Counted from the first letter of the stretch, positions 26,346 through 35,254 are shown. The stretch: DNA of 64,000 nt from Methylomonas sp. MK1 (GCF_000365425.1 NZ_AQOV01000001.1:496001-560000); one strand, 5' to 3'. The notes: generated by a model from the letters alone, not told the origin. Translations and numbers: made by a program.

Positions 26346-28439
26346 ATGAGCACCGCCTCAGGATTTAAGGAACACCCGCACCGAAAACAATCGACGCTGA
26401 CCCTACTGGAGTTTTTATTCGGCTTGCTGGAGATGCACAGCCAAGCCCAAGGACTTACGGAGCGTTTGATAGAATCAGCCGGCGACGATACTCAGGCAGC
26501 GCTGGTCGCTATCGGCGACCATTTGGGCTTGAACATGGAGAGTGTGCTGCTCACACCAACCGCCGCCGCAAATGCCTCCGCCCCGCAAACCCCATTACTA
26601 ACCAGCCTGTCCGACGGTTACGGCTGGATAGTCCTGTACGGATTTCGCGGCGGCAAAGTCAGAGTGGCTTTGGCCCAAGGTGAGGTTATCGAAGAGCGCC
26701 TCGTCAAGCCGGCTGACATCGGTAAATTACTGGGCCGATCCGATGCCGGCATTAGCGAATGGCTGTTAGCGCAAGCTCAGGCGCCGTTTGAGAATGCCGT
26801 CAGCCAAGACCATCACGCGCACATGCCGCCATTCCGCCGCTTGCTGGAATTGTTACGCGCCGACCGCCACGATCTCTGGCTATTGTTGGGCTTGGCTTTG
26901 GGCTCCGGCTTACTGGCCCTGGCTTCGCCGGTGGCGGTGCAAGCGCTGGTCAATACCGTGGCGATGGGCGGCATGGGTCAGCCTTTAATCGTGTTGGCGA
27001 CCATCCTGTTTTTCTTTCTAAGCTTCGCCGGCGCGGTCTATGTGCTGGAATCCTATCTGGTGGAAATCGTGCAGCGGCGGATTTTCGTGCGCCTGGCCGC
27101 CGACTTGGCCCATCGCTTGCCCAGGGTGCGTAGCGATACCTATGACAGTCAACACGGCGCGGAACTGGTCAATCGCTTTTTTGATGTATTGACCTTGCAA
27201 AAAGCCGGTTCGTCGCTGCTATTGGACGGTTTGAGCACAGTGGTGCAAACCTGCGTCGGCCTGATCATGCTGGCCTTCTATCACCCCTTCCTCTTGGCTT
27301 TCGATGTGGTTTTGCTGTTGGCTATCACAGCGATAGTATTTTTGTTGGGCTGCGGCGCGGTCACGACGGCGATTCAGGAATCCATCAGCAAATATGCCTT
27401 GGTAGCCTGGCTGGAAAACGTGGCCGGCAACATCCAGACCTTTAAATTCGGTAACGGTGCCACGATGGCCGCCAACCGTACCGACCAACTGGCACTGGAT
27501 TATTTAACAGCCAAACGCCGGCATTACCGGGTGCTGTTGGGCCAAGTGATCGCCTCTGTGGCCTTATATGCCATCGCCAGTACGGCCTTGTTGGCTATCG
27601 GCGGCTATCTGGTAATAGACGGCCACTTAACCTTGGGTCAATTGGTCGCAGCGGAACTGATCGTCTCGTCGGCCTTACTGGCATTGATCAAATTCGGTAA
27701 ACATCTGGAAGGTTTTTACGACTTGATGGCCGGCACGGACAAGATCGGTCATTTACTGGATTTGCCTTTAGAAACTTCCGCTGAGCTGGATGCAGAATTC
27801 AATGGTCCGGCGTCTTTAACGATCAGCAATTTGAAATTTGGCTTCAATTCGCAGCGACCATTGTTCGCCGATTTTTCCATGCACGTACAGCCGGGCGAAA
27901 AAGTCGCGATTTTAGGCGGCCCCGGCAGCGGCAAAACCGCTCTGGCCTCGCTATTGAGCGGGATGCGGCAAGCACAAGCCGGGCAGATACAAATCAACGG
28001 CCAGGCTCTGGACGATCTGCGCCTGAGCAGCTTGCGGCAGAACATCGCGGTGGTCAGCCGACTGGAGATTTTTCACGACAGCATGCTGGAAAATGTCCGG
28101 CTCGGCGATACGAACTTGAGCGTCACCGATGTCGAGCGGGCCCTAGCCAAGGTCGGCCTGACCGGCATGGAGTTGGATACCGTGATGAGTCCCGGCGGCT
28201 CACCGCTTGCCCATAGCCAAGCCATACAAGTCATGTTGGCTAGAGCCATCATCGCCAGCCCCGCCTTGTTGATCGTGGATGGCATACTCGATGGGTTGGA
28301 CACCGGATTGCAGCAGCAGTTGGCACCGGCGCTATTTGCCGCCGATGCACCCTGGACGCTATTGCTACTGACCGGAGCAACCGAAACAGCCGCGCTTTGC
28401 CAACGCGTTATTCATTTGCCCGGAGCCGCCCATGACTGA
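26346..28439 (+). CDS. Type I-like ABC exporter protein with degenerate ATPase domain
   Basis: 697 residues: N-terminal soluble domain (1-165) in the position of a C39-like domain, without an obvious catalytic Cys/His pair; a six-helix membrane domain (about 170-470); and an ATP-binding domain (about 490-697). Walker A is intact (GGPGSGKTALAS). Other ATPase elements are not: the Q-loop reads VVSRLEIF (Gln replaced by Arg), the signature LSGGQ is replaced by SPLAHSQ, Walker B reads LLIVDGILDGLD with Gly where the catalytic Glu should be, and the switch His is missing (LLLTGATE). It may bind but hardly hydrolyse ATP, unless it pairs with an intact subunit not seen here. Overlaps the HlyD gene by 8 bases. 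Confidence 0.85.
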   Translation: MSTASGFKEHPHRKQSTLTLLEFLFGLLEMHSQAQGLTERLIESAGDDTQAALVAIGDHLGLNMESVLLTPTAAANASAPQTPLLTSLSDGYGWIVLYGFRGGKVRVALAQGEVIEERLVKPADIGKLLGRSDAGISEWLLAQAQAPFENAVSQDHHAHMPPFRRLLELLRADRHDLWLLLGLALGSGLLALASPVAVQALVNTVAMGGMGQPLIVLATILFFFLSFAGAVYVLESYLVEIVQRRIFVRLAADLAHRLPRVRSDTYDSQHGAELVNRFFDVLTLQKAGSSLLLDGLSTVVQTCVGLIMLAFYHPFLLAFDVVLLLAITAIVFLLGCGAVTTAIQESISKYALVAWLENVAGNIQTFKFGNGATMAANRTDQLALDYLTAKRRHYRVLLGQVIASVALYAIASTALLAIGGYLVIDGHLTLGQLVAAELIVSSALLALIKFGKHLEGFYDLMAGTDKIGHLLDLPLETSAELDAEFNGPASLTISNLKFGFNSQRPLFADFSMHVQPGEKVAILGGPGSGKTALASLLSGMRQAQAGQIQINGQALDDLRLSSLRQNIAVVSRLEIFHDSMLENVRLGDTNLSVTDVERALAKVGLTGMELDTVMSPGGSPLAHSQAIQVMLARAIIASPALLIVDGILDGLDTGLQQQLAPALFAADAPWTLLLLTGATETAALCQRVIHLPGAAHD

Positions 28440-29742
28440 TTTACAGATTAGGCTGTCCGCGCTATCGGCGGCCCACACCCCGCGCCTGGTTAGCAGTTTA
28501 GCGCGCTCTTGCGTCTGGTTATTTTTGTTAACCCCGCCAGCCCTGCTGCTGACACCCTGGCAACAAAACATCAACGGCAACGGCCGGGTCTCGGCCTTTG
28601 CGCCGCTCGAACGTCAACAGAATTTAGATGCGCCGGTTTCCGGGCGCATCGTCAGTTGGCATGCTAAAGAAGGCACCAAAGTTAAGGCCGGCGATTTGCT
28701 GATGGAAATAACCGATGTCGATCCGGAATTGCTGGAACGCCTGCAACAACAACGCGCGGCAGCTGCTGCTAAATTGGCGGCCAAGGAAGCAGAGCTAAAG
28801 GCATACCGCCTGCAAATCGACAACTTGATTGCCACCCGCGATTTACAAGTGGCTACCGCGCAATACCGGCTGGATGTGGCAAGGCAACGCGCGCGCTCGG
28901 CCAGCGAAGCCATCGCTTCGGCACGCGCTACCTTGGAAGCGGCCAGCGTGCAAACGCAGCGTCTGCAACGGTTGATCGGCGACGGCTTGGTGTCTCAACG
29001 TGATTACGAAGTCGCACAACGCGATGGCATCGTGGCGCAGCGCAGCTTAAACAGCTCCCAAGCCAGTCTGGAAGGCGCTTTGGCCGAACAACGCGCCGCC
29101 GAAGCGGAAATAGGTCGGATTCGCGCCGATGCTCAGGCCCGGATTGATTCGGCGACTGCCTCGGCCAACAAAACGCAAAGCGAACTGGAAGACAGCCGCA
29201 GCAGCTTATTGAAAAGCGAAGTGGATGTCTCCCGCCAGCAGTCGCAACAAATCAGGGCCCCCCGCGACGGCAGCATCCTCAGACTGCTGGCCAATCCGCA
29301 GAGCGACATCGTCAGACAAGGCGATCCGCTGCTGGTATTGGTGCCGGACATGGATGTGAAAGCCGTGGAACTGTGGGTGGACGGTAACGATGCGGTACTG
29401 ATCACCCCGGGTCGGCATGCGCGTTTGCAATTCGAGGGCTGGCCTGCCCTGCAATTTGCCGGCTGGCCGGAAGTGGCCGTGGGCACCTTTGGCGGGCTGG
29501 TAGCCTTTGTGGATTCTACCGACGACGGCAAGGGTAAATTCCGGGTGCTGATCGTGCCCGACCCCAAAGACCGGCCCTGGCCGGCTGAACGCTTCGCCCG
29601 CCAAGGCGTGAGAGTGAAAGGCTGGGTCTTGTTGAACCGGGTAACGATGGCCTACGAACTGTGGCGTCAACTGAATGCCTTTCCGCCGCAAATGACTACG
29701 GAAGCGCCAGCAACCGATCTGGTCAGACAAAAATTGAAATAA
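28432..29742 (+). CDS. HlyD-family membrane fusion protein
   Basis: Periplasmic adaptor of 436 residues linking the inner-membrane exporter to an outer-membrane channel. A membrane anchor near residues 22-45 (VWLFLLTPPALLLTPW) is followed by a lipoyl half (DAPVSGRIVSWHAKEGTKVKAGDLLMEI, split across the hairpin), a long Ala/Gln/Arg-rich coiled-coil hairpin (about 100-260), the second lipoyl half (IRAPRDGSILRL) and a beta-barrel region. The start overlaps the ABC gene; the TolC-like gene begins 6 bases after its stop. Confidence 0.9.
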   Translation: MTDLQIRLSALSAAHTPRLVSSLARSCVWLFLLTPPALLLTPWQQNINGNGRVSAFAPLERQQNLDAPVSGRIVSWHAKEGTKVKAGDLLMEITDVDPELLERLQQQRAAAAAKLAAKEAELKAYRLQIDNLIATRDLQVATAQYRLDVARQRARSASEAIASARATLEAASVQTQRLQRLIGDGLVSQRDYEVAQRDGIVAQRSLNSSQASLEGALAEQRAAEAEIGRIRADAQARIDSATASANKTQSELEDSRSSLLKSEVDVSRQQSQQIRAPRDGSILRLLANPQSDIVRQGDPLLVLVPDMDVKAVELWVDGNDAVLITPGRHARLQFEGWPALQFAGWPEVAVGTFGGLVAFVDSTDDGKGKFRVLIVPDPKDRPWPAERFARQGVRVKGWVLLNRVTMAYELWRQLNAFPPQMTTEAPATDLVRQKLK

Positions 29743-29748
29743 GCGCTT

Positions 29749-31560
29749 ATGAATCGTTTTGCATCCCGTCACCACCACACAGGGGCTACGGCCAAGCAGT
29801 TGCGAGCCTGCGGGCGGCTTATCGGCACAATATTGCTGATACCTTTACTGGTCAGTTGCGGACAGTATCTCGATACCAGCCCCGACCGTAAACTCGTGAA
29901 GCGGGTGGAAGAACGTCTGAATCCCGATGAAGGCTTGCCGCTGCCGGCCATCTCGCAGTTGCCGCCGCAAACCGTGGAGCAGGCCTTACCCAAGTTTAAG
30001 GAAGGCCGGCCAAAATCGGCGACCATCCTGCCCCCGCCCAGCGCGGCTAAACCCGAGTTACCCAAAGTAGCGCCGGAAGCTAGCAAGCAGCTATCCATCT
30101 CGGACGTGCGCAGCATGGCTTTAGAAAACAATCTGGACCTGAAGATCGCCCAGGCCGACCCGAAAATCGCTGCCACCGCGGTTAGCGAAGAAGAAGCCAA
30201 ATTCGACGATTTGATCTTTGCCAAGGCCAAATACGGTAAGAAAAATACACCCGCGCAAAATCTGGATGTGGTCAGTTTCACCCCGGTCGACCCCACTTCT
30301 CCGCTGAAGAACGAAATCGATAAACTCACCGCCGTCCCGCAAGAGACCGAAGTATTGGATATGGAAGCGGGCATCGTGATTCCTTTACGCACCGGCGCAA
30401 AAGTCACCGTCAGCTCGCCGTTCGACGGTAAACGCCAGTTTCGCGGCGTCGCTTCCGACCAATATCAGAATGCGCTGCGCTTCTCCATCAGCCAGCCCTT
30501 GCTGCGTGACGCCGGTATTTCCAATAACGTAGCAGGGATCCGCATCGCCCGTTACGAACAACAAGCGGTAGACGTAAAAACCCGCTTGCAGGCGATTCGA
30601 GTGTTGGCGATGGTCGAACGCGCATATTGGAGCCTGTATGTCGCCTGGGGCGAGTTGGACGTGCGCCGCCAACAGTACGAAAACGCCTCGAACAACCTGA
30701 ACATGGTGAGAAAACGGGTGGCGGAAGGTTTAACTGCCAGCGTGGAAATCAACCGTGCCGAAATCGGTGTGGCCGAACGCCTGGAGTCGCTGATTATCGC
30801 CGAAACCAGCTTAAAGACCCGCCAACGCCAGCTGAAATTGTTATTGAACGCACCCGGTCTGGATTTGGATTCGCAAACTCTGTTGATCCCCGATACCTCG
30901 CCGACCCTGCTGGAATTTAATCTCGACCGCGAGCAGCTGGCACAACGCGCCTTGGACGGCCGTTTGGAATTGCTGGAACTGGAATTAAAGCTGGCCGCCG
31001 ATTTGACCAAGATCGATTATCTCAGCAATCAAACCTTGCCGATGTTTATGCTGGATTACAACTACGCCGCGCTGGGCCGCGACACGTCGTCCTACGGCGG
31101 CGCTTTCGATCAGACCTTGAGCGGCAATTATTCGGATTGGTCGGTGGGCTTACGCGTGGAAATCCCCCTCAGCAACGAGCTGCGCCGCGCGCGTCTGGAC
31201 CGGGCCGTGCAGGAACGCATGCAACGTTTGACCACCCAACAACTACGCGAATTGAGCGTACGCCGGGAAATCTACGACTCACTGGATCAAATGAGCCAGA
31301 ACTGGCAACGCATTCTAGCCACCCGCCAAAACGTGGTGCTGGCCGGCTTGAATTACGACGCCGAACTCAAACAGTTTAAGGAAGGCCTGCGGACGATGAC
31401 CGAAGTACTGGAAACCCTGACTCGCCTCGGCGAGGCGCAGCTGCGCGAAGTGCGTGCGATCGGCGACTATCAAGTGTCGATGATAGATCTGGCGTTTGCC
31501 ACCGGCACCTTGCTGGGACATAGTCGGGTGGATTTGGGCCTGAACACCACCCCTCATTAG
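29749..31560 (+). CDS. TolC-family outer-membrane efflux lipoprotein
   Basis: 603 residues. An N-terminal hydrophobic stretch ends in the lipobox LLVSCGQ, so Cys near residue 36 is probably lipidated. After a 90-residue proline-rich linker, the two-repeat outer-membrane factor pattern is present (SDVRSMALENNLDLKIAQ, and the second repeat ending EVLETLTRLGEAQLREVRAIGDYQ). Third partner of the ABC and HlyD genes. The cargo is not encoded next to them. Confidence 0.88.
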   Translation: MNRFASRHHHTGATAKQLRACGRLIGTILLIPLLVSCGQYLDTSPDRKLVKRVEERLNPDEGLPLPAISQLPPQTVEQALPKFKEGRPKSATILPPPSAAKPELPKVAPEASKQLSISDVRSMALENNLDLKIAQADPKIAATAVSEEEAKFDDLIFAKAKYGKKNTPAQNLDVVSFTPVDPTSPLKNEIDKLTAVPQETEVLDMEAGIVIPLRTGAKVTVSSPFDGKRQFRGVASDQYQNALRFSISQPLLRDAGISNNVAGIRIARYEQQAVDVKTRLQAIRVLAMVERAYWSLYVAWGELDVRRQQYENASNNLNMVRKRVAEGLTASVEINRAEIGVAERLESLIIAETSLKTRQRQLKLLLNAPGLDLDSQTLLIPDTSPTLLEFNLDREQLAQRALDGRLELLELELKLAADLTKIDYLSNQTLPMFMLDYNYAALGRDTSSYGGAFDQTLSGNYSDWSVGLRVEIPLSNELRRARLDRAVQERMQRLTTQQLRELSVRREIYDSLDQMSQNWQRILATRQNVVLAGLNYDAELKQFKEGLRTMTEVLETLTRLGEAQLREVRAIGDYQVSMIDLAFATGTLLGHSRVDLGLNTTPH

Positions 31561-31567
31561 GGGCTAG

Positions 31568-31600
31568 GTAAGCGATAAAAGCAGCGCGTTTATCGCTTAC
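31568..31600. terminator. Convergent hairpin between export operon and slyD-like gene
   Basis: Perfect 12-bp inverted repeat, GTAAGCGATAAA at 31568-31579 and TTTATCGCTTAC at 31589-31600, with a 9-base loop. It lies directly after the TolC-like stop and 24 bases before the end of the opposing gene, so it could serve both directions; the T run is weak. Confidence 0.6.
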
Positions 31601-31624
31601 TGATTTGTAGCTAAGGGGCAGCTG

Positions 31625-32101
31625 CTAGTGATGACAACCTGAGCCATGGATATGGCCGTGGGCCACTTCATCGGCTGTCGCCGGTCTGACATCGATAACT
31701 TCCACGTCAAACGTCAAATCTTCGCCGGCTAAAGGATGGTTGCCGTCGATGGTAACATCGTCGCCGTCGATCTCGACGATGGTGATAACGCCGGGGCCGT
31801 GGCTAACGTCGGCATGAAACTGCATGCCAATATCGATATCCATACCGTCGAACATTTTTTTGGATACCACTTGGATCATTTCTTCGGACACTTCACCGTA
31901 AGCCTGATCGGCCGCTATAGTGACGTTGAATTTATCGCCTGCTTGCTTGCCGTGTAAAGCAGCTTCCAAACCCGCAATAATGTTGCCCGCGCCATGCAAA
32001 TACAACAACGGCTCTTCGCCTCTGGAACTATCCAGCTGCTCACCGTCTTGGTTGGTTAAGGTATAATGGATGGAAACAGCCGTTTTGTCTGTGATTTGCA
32101 T
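31625..32101 (-). CDS. slyD: FKBP-type peptidyl-prolyl isomerase, SlyD-like
   Basis: Proline isomerase and chaperone of 158 residues. The ATG at 32101 (MQITDKTAVSIHYTLTNQDG) matches the family start; an in-frame extension further upstream would overlap the greB promoter and was not chosen. FKBP core: EPLLYLHGAGNIIAGLEAAL; insert-in-flap region: AYGEVSEEMIQVVSKKMF; DGNHPLAGEDLTFDVEV. The tail HGHIHGSGCHH is a short metal-binding motif, as in nickel-binding SlyD. Divergent from greB with 58 bases between starts. Confidence 0.92.
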   Translation of the reverse strand: MQITDKTAVSIHYTLTNQDGEQLDSSRGEEPLLYLHGAGNIIAGLEAALHGKQAGDKFNVTIAADQAYGEVSEEMIQVVSKKMFDGMDIDIGMQFHADVSHGPGVITIVEIDGDDVTIDGNHPLAGEDLTFDVEVIDVRPATADEVAHGHIHGSGCHH

Positions 32102-32159
32102 AAGCGTCTTCGCTGGATGAAAAAAAGCCGACATCATATAACCTTTTCCCCGAAAAAAC

Positions 32160-32651
32160 ATGTCACGCTGGCGACCGCCCCGCCCTAAATCTTCGCCGTA
32201 CATCACCGCCGAAGGCTATCGCACTCTGGAAACCGAGCTAAAACAGCTCTGGGAACGGCGTAAAGATGTCACCATTGCGCTGTCAGCCGCCGCCGCAGAA
32301 GGCGACCGCTCGGAGAACGCCGAGTATATCTACCGGAAAAAGGAACTGCGGGAAATTGACCGGCGCATTCATTATCTGCAAAAACGTTTGCCGTCACTGA
32401 CAGTGGTGTCCGAAAAGCCGGGCAATCGTAATCAGGTGTTTTTCGGCGCCTGGGTGACGCTGGAAACCATGGATGGCGAAGAAATCACTTATCGCATCGT
32501 CGGCGCCGACGAAATCGATACCACGGGCGGTTTGATCAGCCTGGATTCGCCTTTAGCTAAAGCCTTATTGAAGAAGATGCTGGACGACGAAATAGCCGTC
32601 CGACACGCCGAGCAAGAAACGCGGTATTACATCACCGCCATTCGTTACTGA
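32160..32651 (+). CDS. greB: Transcript cleavage factor GreB
   Basis: Rescues backtracked RNA polymerase by stimulating transcript cleavage. 163 residues. The N-terminal coiled-coil hairpin carries acidic residues at its tip (AAAEGDRSENAEYIYRKKEL) and the C-terminal domain reads FGAWVTLETMDGEEITYRIVG. The basic N-terminus SRWRPPRPKSSPYIT separates GreB from GreA. First gene of a tight plus-strand series through dtd. Confidence 0.95.
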   Translation: MSRWRPPRPKSSPYITAEGYRTLETELKQLWERRKDVTIALSAAAAEGDRSENAEYIYRKKELREIDRRIHYLQKRLPSLTVVSEKPGNRNQVFFGAWVTLETMDGEEITYRIVGADEIDTTGGLISLDSPLAKALLKKMLDDEIAVRHAEQETRYYITAIRY

Positions 32652-32657
32652 ACGACC

Positions 32658-32822
32658 ATGAGTAAACAAGCCTCGTTTGCCCGTTTAAAGTGGTTTGTCT
32701 TCATTCTGTTATTGACTATTGTCGAAATTGGTCCGGTTCCGCTGATGGGTTTGACCCTGCTTTATATCGTGGCCTTTCGCCCACGCTGGTTCAAGGACTT
32801 GGTCGACCGCATTTATTCATGA
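32658..32822 (+). CDS. Small single-pass membrane protein, 54 residues
   Basis: Reading from the ATG at 32658 gives MSKQASFARLKWFVFILLLT, then a hydrophobic helix and a basic C-terminus ending RFKDLVDRIYS-like (read as RPRWFKDLVDRIYS). It begins 6 bases after the greB stop and its TGA overlaps the next ATG as ATGA, so the frame is held on both sides by neighbours. No family recognised. Confidence 0.7.
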   Translation: MSKQASFARLKWFVFILLLTIVEIGPVPLMGLTLLYIVAFRPRWFKDLVDRIYS

Positions 32823-33229
32823 CAGAACCGCAATACCTGTTTGTCTACGGCACACTGCGCCGAAGCCGTCAAAATCAAATCCAACACCCGTTTCTCGCAG
32901 ATTGCGATTACATCGGCGATGCATTTATCCACGGCGAACTATACGAAATTGATGCTTATCCGGGCACTATTGCTGGCGGAACAAAGCTGGTCAAAGGCGA
33001 ACTGTATCTAATGCAAAACCCCGAACAAACGCTGCCGGCTCTGGATATTTACGAAGAATGCGCCGCGTATTTTCCGCAGCCGCACGAATACCTCCGCCGT
33101 GAACTACAGGTAAGTTTGCCGGATGGACAAACCGTTTTGGCTTGGACCTATCTTTACAATCGCCCCGTGAACGAACTAATGCGCATCCACAGCGGCGACT
33201 ACCTAAACTATTTGCAGGAACACACATGA
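32819..33229 (+). CDS. Gamma-glutamylcyclotransferase-like (AIG2/GGCT fold) protein
   Basis: 136 residues from the ATG at 32819 (MTEPQYLFVYGTLRR). The substrate loop YGTLR is at residues 10-14, and LDIYEECAAYF near 77 supplies the conserved acidic residue. The C-terminal AWTYLYNRPV is also typical. Family members cyclise gamma-glutamyl peptides, but many bacterial ones have unknown substrates. It overlaps both neighbours by ATGA, so greB, the 54-residue gene, this gene and dtd form a coupled series. Confidence 0.88.
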   Translation: MTEPQYLFVYGTLRRSRQNQIQHPFLADCDYIGDAFIHGELYEIDAYPGTIAGGTKLVKGELYLMQNPEQTLPALDIYEECAAYFPQPHEYLRRELQVSLPDGQTVLAWTYLYNRPVNELMRIHSGDYLNYLQEHT

Positions 33230-33672
33230 TCAGCATTATCCAGCGCGTGACCCAAGCCAAAGTCACGGTAAACGGTATCGACATCGGCGTGATCGGCACC
33301 GGCGTCATGGCCTTGGTGGCTGTCGAGAAAGCCGATACACCCAAGCAAGCCGACCGTTTGCTGGAGCGGATTTTGAATTACCGGATATTTGCGGATGCAG
33401 ATGACAAAATGAATCTGAGTTTGCGCGATATTCAGGGCGGCCTGCTGCTGGTACCGCAATTTACCCTGGCAGCCAATACCGATACCGGCAACCGGCCCAG
33501 CTTTGCTTCGGCGGCCCCGCCGGAATTGGGCCGGGAATTATTCGCGTATTTGCAACAGCGTGCGCAGGAGACCTACCCAGCTAGCCAATTCGGCAAATTC
33601 GGCGCAGATATGAAAGTAGCATTGATCAACGACGGCCCGGTAACTTTTACATTACGTTGCCAGGGAATATAG
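33226..33672 (+). CDS. dtd: D-aminoacyl-tRNA deacylase
   Basis: Hydrolyses D-amino acids and glycine mischarged on tRNAs. 148 residues. Begins MISIIQRVTQAKVTVNG. The active-site segment reads LLLVPQFTLAANTDTGNRPSF, split by a Pro where E. coli has Ser before QFT; the cross-subunit Gly-cisPro motif NDGPVTF near the C-terminus is present. The start overlaps the upstream gene by four bases. Identification is firm. Confidence 0.95.
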   Translation: MISIIQRVTQAKVTVNGIDIGVIGTGVMALVAVEKADTPKQADRLLERILNYRIFADADDKMNLSLRDIQGGLLLVPQFTLAANTDTGNRPSFASAAPPELGRELFAYLQQRAQETYPASQFGKFGADMKVALINDGPVTFTLRCQGI

Positions 33673-33768
33673 CTCAGCAACCAATTTTTGGCATCGATTT
33701 TCCTACCTTCTCATTGACCCATCGCCAGCAAACACCCCATACCGAGCTTTCAGGAACCAAAAATAAAC

Positions 33769-33784
33769 TGTGTTAAATAACACA
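33769..33784. promoter_or_regulatory. Operator-like inverted repeat upstream of the Cys/His-rich lipoprotein
   Basis: TGTGTTAAATAACACA has 7-bp perfect arms around AA and ends 6 bases before a -35 hexamer. The position suits an activator or a repressor binding next to the promoter. The regulator is unknown; the sequence does not match the FNR or Fur consensus. Confidence 0.5.
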
Positions 33785-33790
33785 TTTTAT

Positions 33791-33819
33791 TTGCCTAACG
33801 CGCACCTTACCCCTACAAT
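33791..33819 (+). promoter_or_regulatory. Sigma-70-type promoter for the Cys/His-rich lipoprotein
   Basis: TTGCCT at 33791-33796 and TACAAT at 33814-33819 are separated by exactly 17 bases. Transcription would begin near 33826, leaving a leader of about 27 bases before the ATG at 33853. Confidence 0.65.
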
Positions 33820-33852
33820 TGCGCCTCCTTTATCACCAACCGAGAAATACAT

Positions 33853-34419
33853 ATGAAAATTCAACATTTGCTCATCGCCTTAACCTTGCCGGCTTTGCTG
33901 ACCCTGACGGGCTGCGAATCCGCAAAACCGGTCGAAGCAACTGCTGAGCCTGCGCTAGTGGCGCCAGTAACCGCGGCACCGGCTGAAACCGCCGCCCCCG
34001 CGCCAGCGGCACCCGCCATGTCCCCGGAACATTGCGCTAAACATAAAGCCGATGCCGCAGCGCACAATTGCGTTGAGCATTGCGCCAAACACAAAGGTAA
34101 AAAAGGCAAAGCCTGCCTAAAACATTGCGCCGATAAAGCCGCGGCCGAACACGATTGCGCAAAACATTGCGCCGATCACCCAGGCGCTAAAGACAAAGTC
34201 TGCGCCCAACATTGCGCGCAAGATGCCAATGCCAGCGCCCACCAATGCGGCACCGAGCATTGCGCCCATCACGAAGCCGCCGCTGCCGCCAATTGCAGCA
34301 GCCAGCATTGTGCCCATCATCAAGGCGGCGCAGCCCATGATTGCAGTGCGGATCATTGCAAAAAGCACGGCGGCGATATGGCCGATTGCTGCGGCTCCGC
34401 GCATAAATGCGATAAGTAA
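33853..34419 (+). CDS. Cys/His-repeat lipoprotein, probable metal-binding
   Basis: 188 residues. The signal peptide ends in a lipobox (LTLTGCES), so the protein should be lipid-anchored in the periplasm. An Ala/Pro/Glu linker (about 25-60) leads to roughly nine imperfect units of the form C-x(2,3)-H-C-x(2)-H, for example EHCAKH, KHCADH, QHCAQD, EHCAHH, DHCKKH. The tail is ADCCGSAHKC. Cys and His make up a large part of the last 130 residues, pointing to binding of several soft metal ions (copper, zinc, nickel or mercury); which metal is not known. It has its own promoter and operator-like site and a downstream hairpin. No named family was recognised. Confidence 0.85.
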   Translation: MKIQHLLIALTLPALLTLTGCESAKPVEATAEPALVAPVTAAPAETAAPAPAAPAMSPEHCAKHKADAAAHNCVEHCAKHKGKKGKACLKHCADKAAAEHDCAKHCADHPGAKDKVCAQHCAQDANASAHQCGTEHCAHHEAAAAANCSSQHCAHHQGGAAHDCSADHCKKHGGDMADCCGSAHKCDK

Positions 34420-34440
34420 TCTGTAATCTCAGATCCGATT

Positions 34441-34482
34441 CGGGTTTAACTGCGGCGACTACACCATCCGCAGTTAGGCCCG
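34441..34482 (+). terminator. Hairpin after the Cys/His-rich lipoprotein
   Basis: TAACTGCGG at 34447-34455 pairs with CCGCAGTTA at 34468-34476, and outer CGGG/CCCG arms extend the stem. There is no T run, so it may be a terminator helper or an RNA-stabilising structure. The remaining bases to 34682 show nothing recognisable. Confidence 0.4.
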
Positions 34483-34682
34483 ATAAAACCAGTCCAGACC
34501 TGTCAAATATTCCAATACCGCCTTCCTTCACGCGGCTGGATCCAGCCTCTTCACTCCCACCACTTTATTCAACAGCCAACAGGCGCATCTTTTAGATTGC
34601 CGAATCGCTTAAATCTGCGCTAAATTCTCAACCTGTGCCACGTCAGTCGGCCGGACATTTTTATTCAGCAATAGAGGAGCTT

Positions 34683-35195
34683 ATGGCCGAATCCAATCAA
34701 AATCCCGCTATCGCCGCCGCGATCATTGGTGTAATCGGCTCGATCAGTGTCGCTATCATCACTAACTGGGATAAATTGACTGGACAGCAGAAGGACGCCG
34801 CATCGCCCCCGGCTCAGCAAATTGTGACGGCAACTTATCCGCCGATTGCCAAGACAACACCTGCGGTTGTCGAGTCTTCTCCGGTCATCGACATCAGCGG
34901 CGACTGGTATAACCCCGCCGCGCCGACTGCGGGCGGCACCCACATAGACCAACAAAGCGATAGTTTTGAATTCCAGGGATGGGGGATGCTGGCGCAAGGC
35001 ATAGGCTACACATCAAAGGGCAGCGGCAATCTGATCGCCCAAACCCTGACTTACGATTACACCGCACAGTACCAAAACGGCTGGGTATCGAAGGGCAATT
35101 GTACCGGCACGGTAACGCCAAACGGCGCTAAGATTACCGCGACGTGCACTGATACCATCATGGGTACCTATGTGTCCGCCGGCGTGCGGCAATAA
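34683..35195 (+). CDS. Hypothetical membrane-anchored protein
   Basis: 170 residues from the ATG at 34683, which has a strong GAGGAG site. An N-terminal membrane helix (AIAAAIIGVIGSISVAIITN) is followed by a Pro/Thr linker and a compact beta-rich domain from about residue 75 (ISGDWYNPAAPTAGGTHIDQ, then repeated Gly/Thr strands) with two cysteines late in the protein (GNCTGTV, TATCTD) that could form a disulfide. This architecture suggests an anchored periplasmic domain. No family recognised. Confidence 0.7.
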   Translation: MAESNQNPAIAAAIIGVIGSISVAIITNWDKLTGQQKDAASPPAQQIVTATYPPIAKTTPAVVESSPVIDISGDWYNPAAPTAGGTHIDQQSDSFEFQGWGMLAQGIGYTSKGSGNLIAQTLTYDYTAQYQNGWVSKGNCTGTVTPNGAKITATCTDTIMGTYVSAGVRQ

Positions 35196-35254
35196 AGCTG
35201 GATAAGGCGCAGACAACGATCCATAGGAGGCTGTCTGCCCTTGAACTAAAACAT

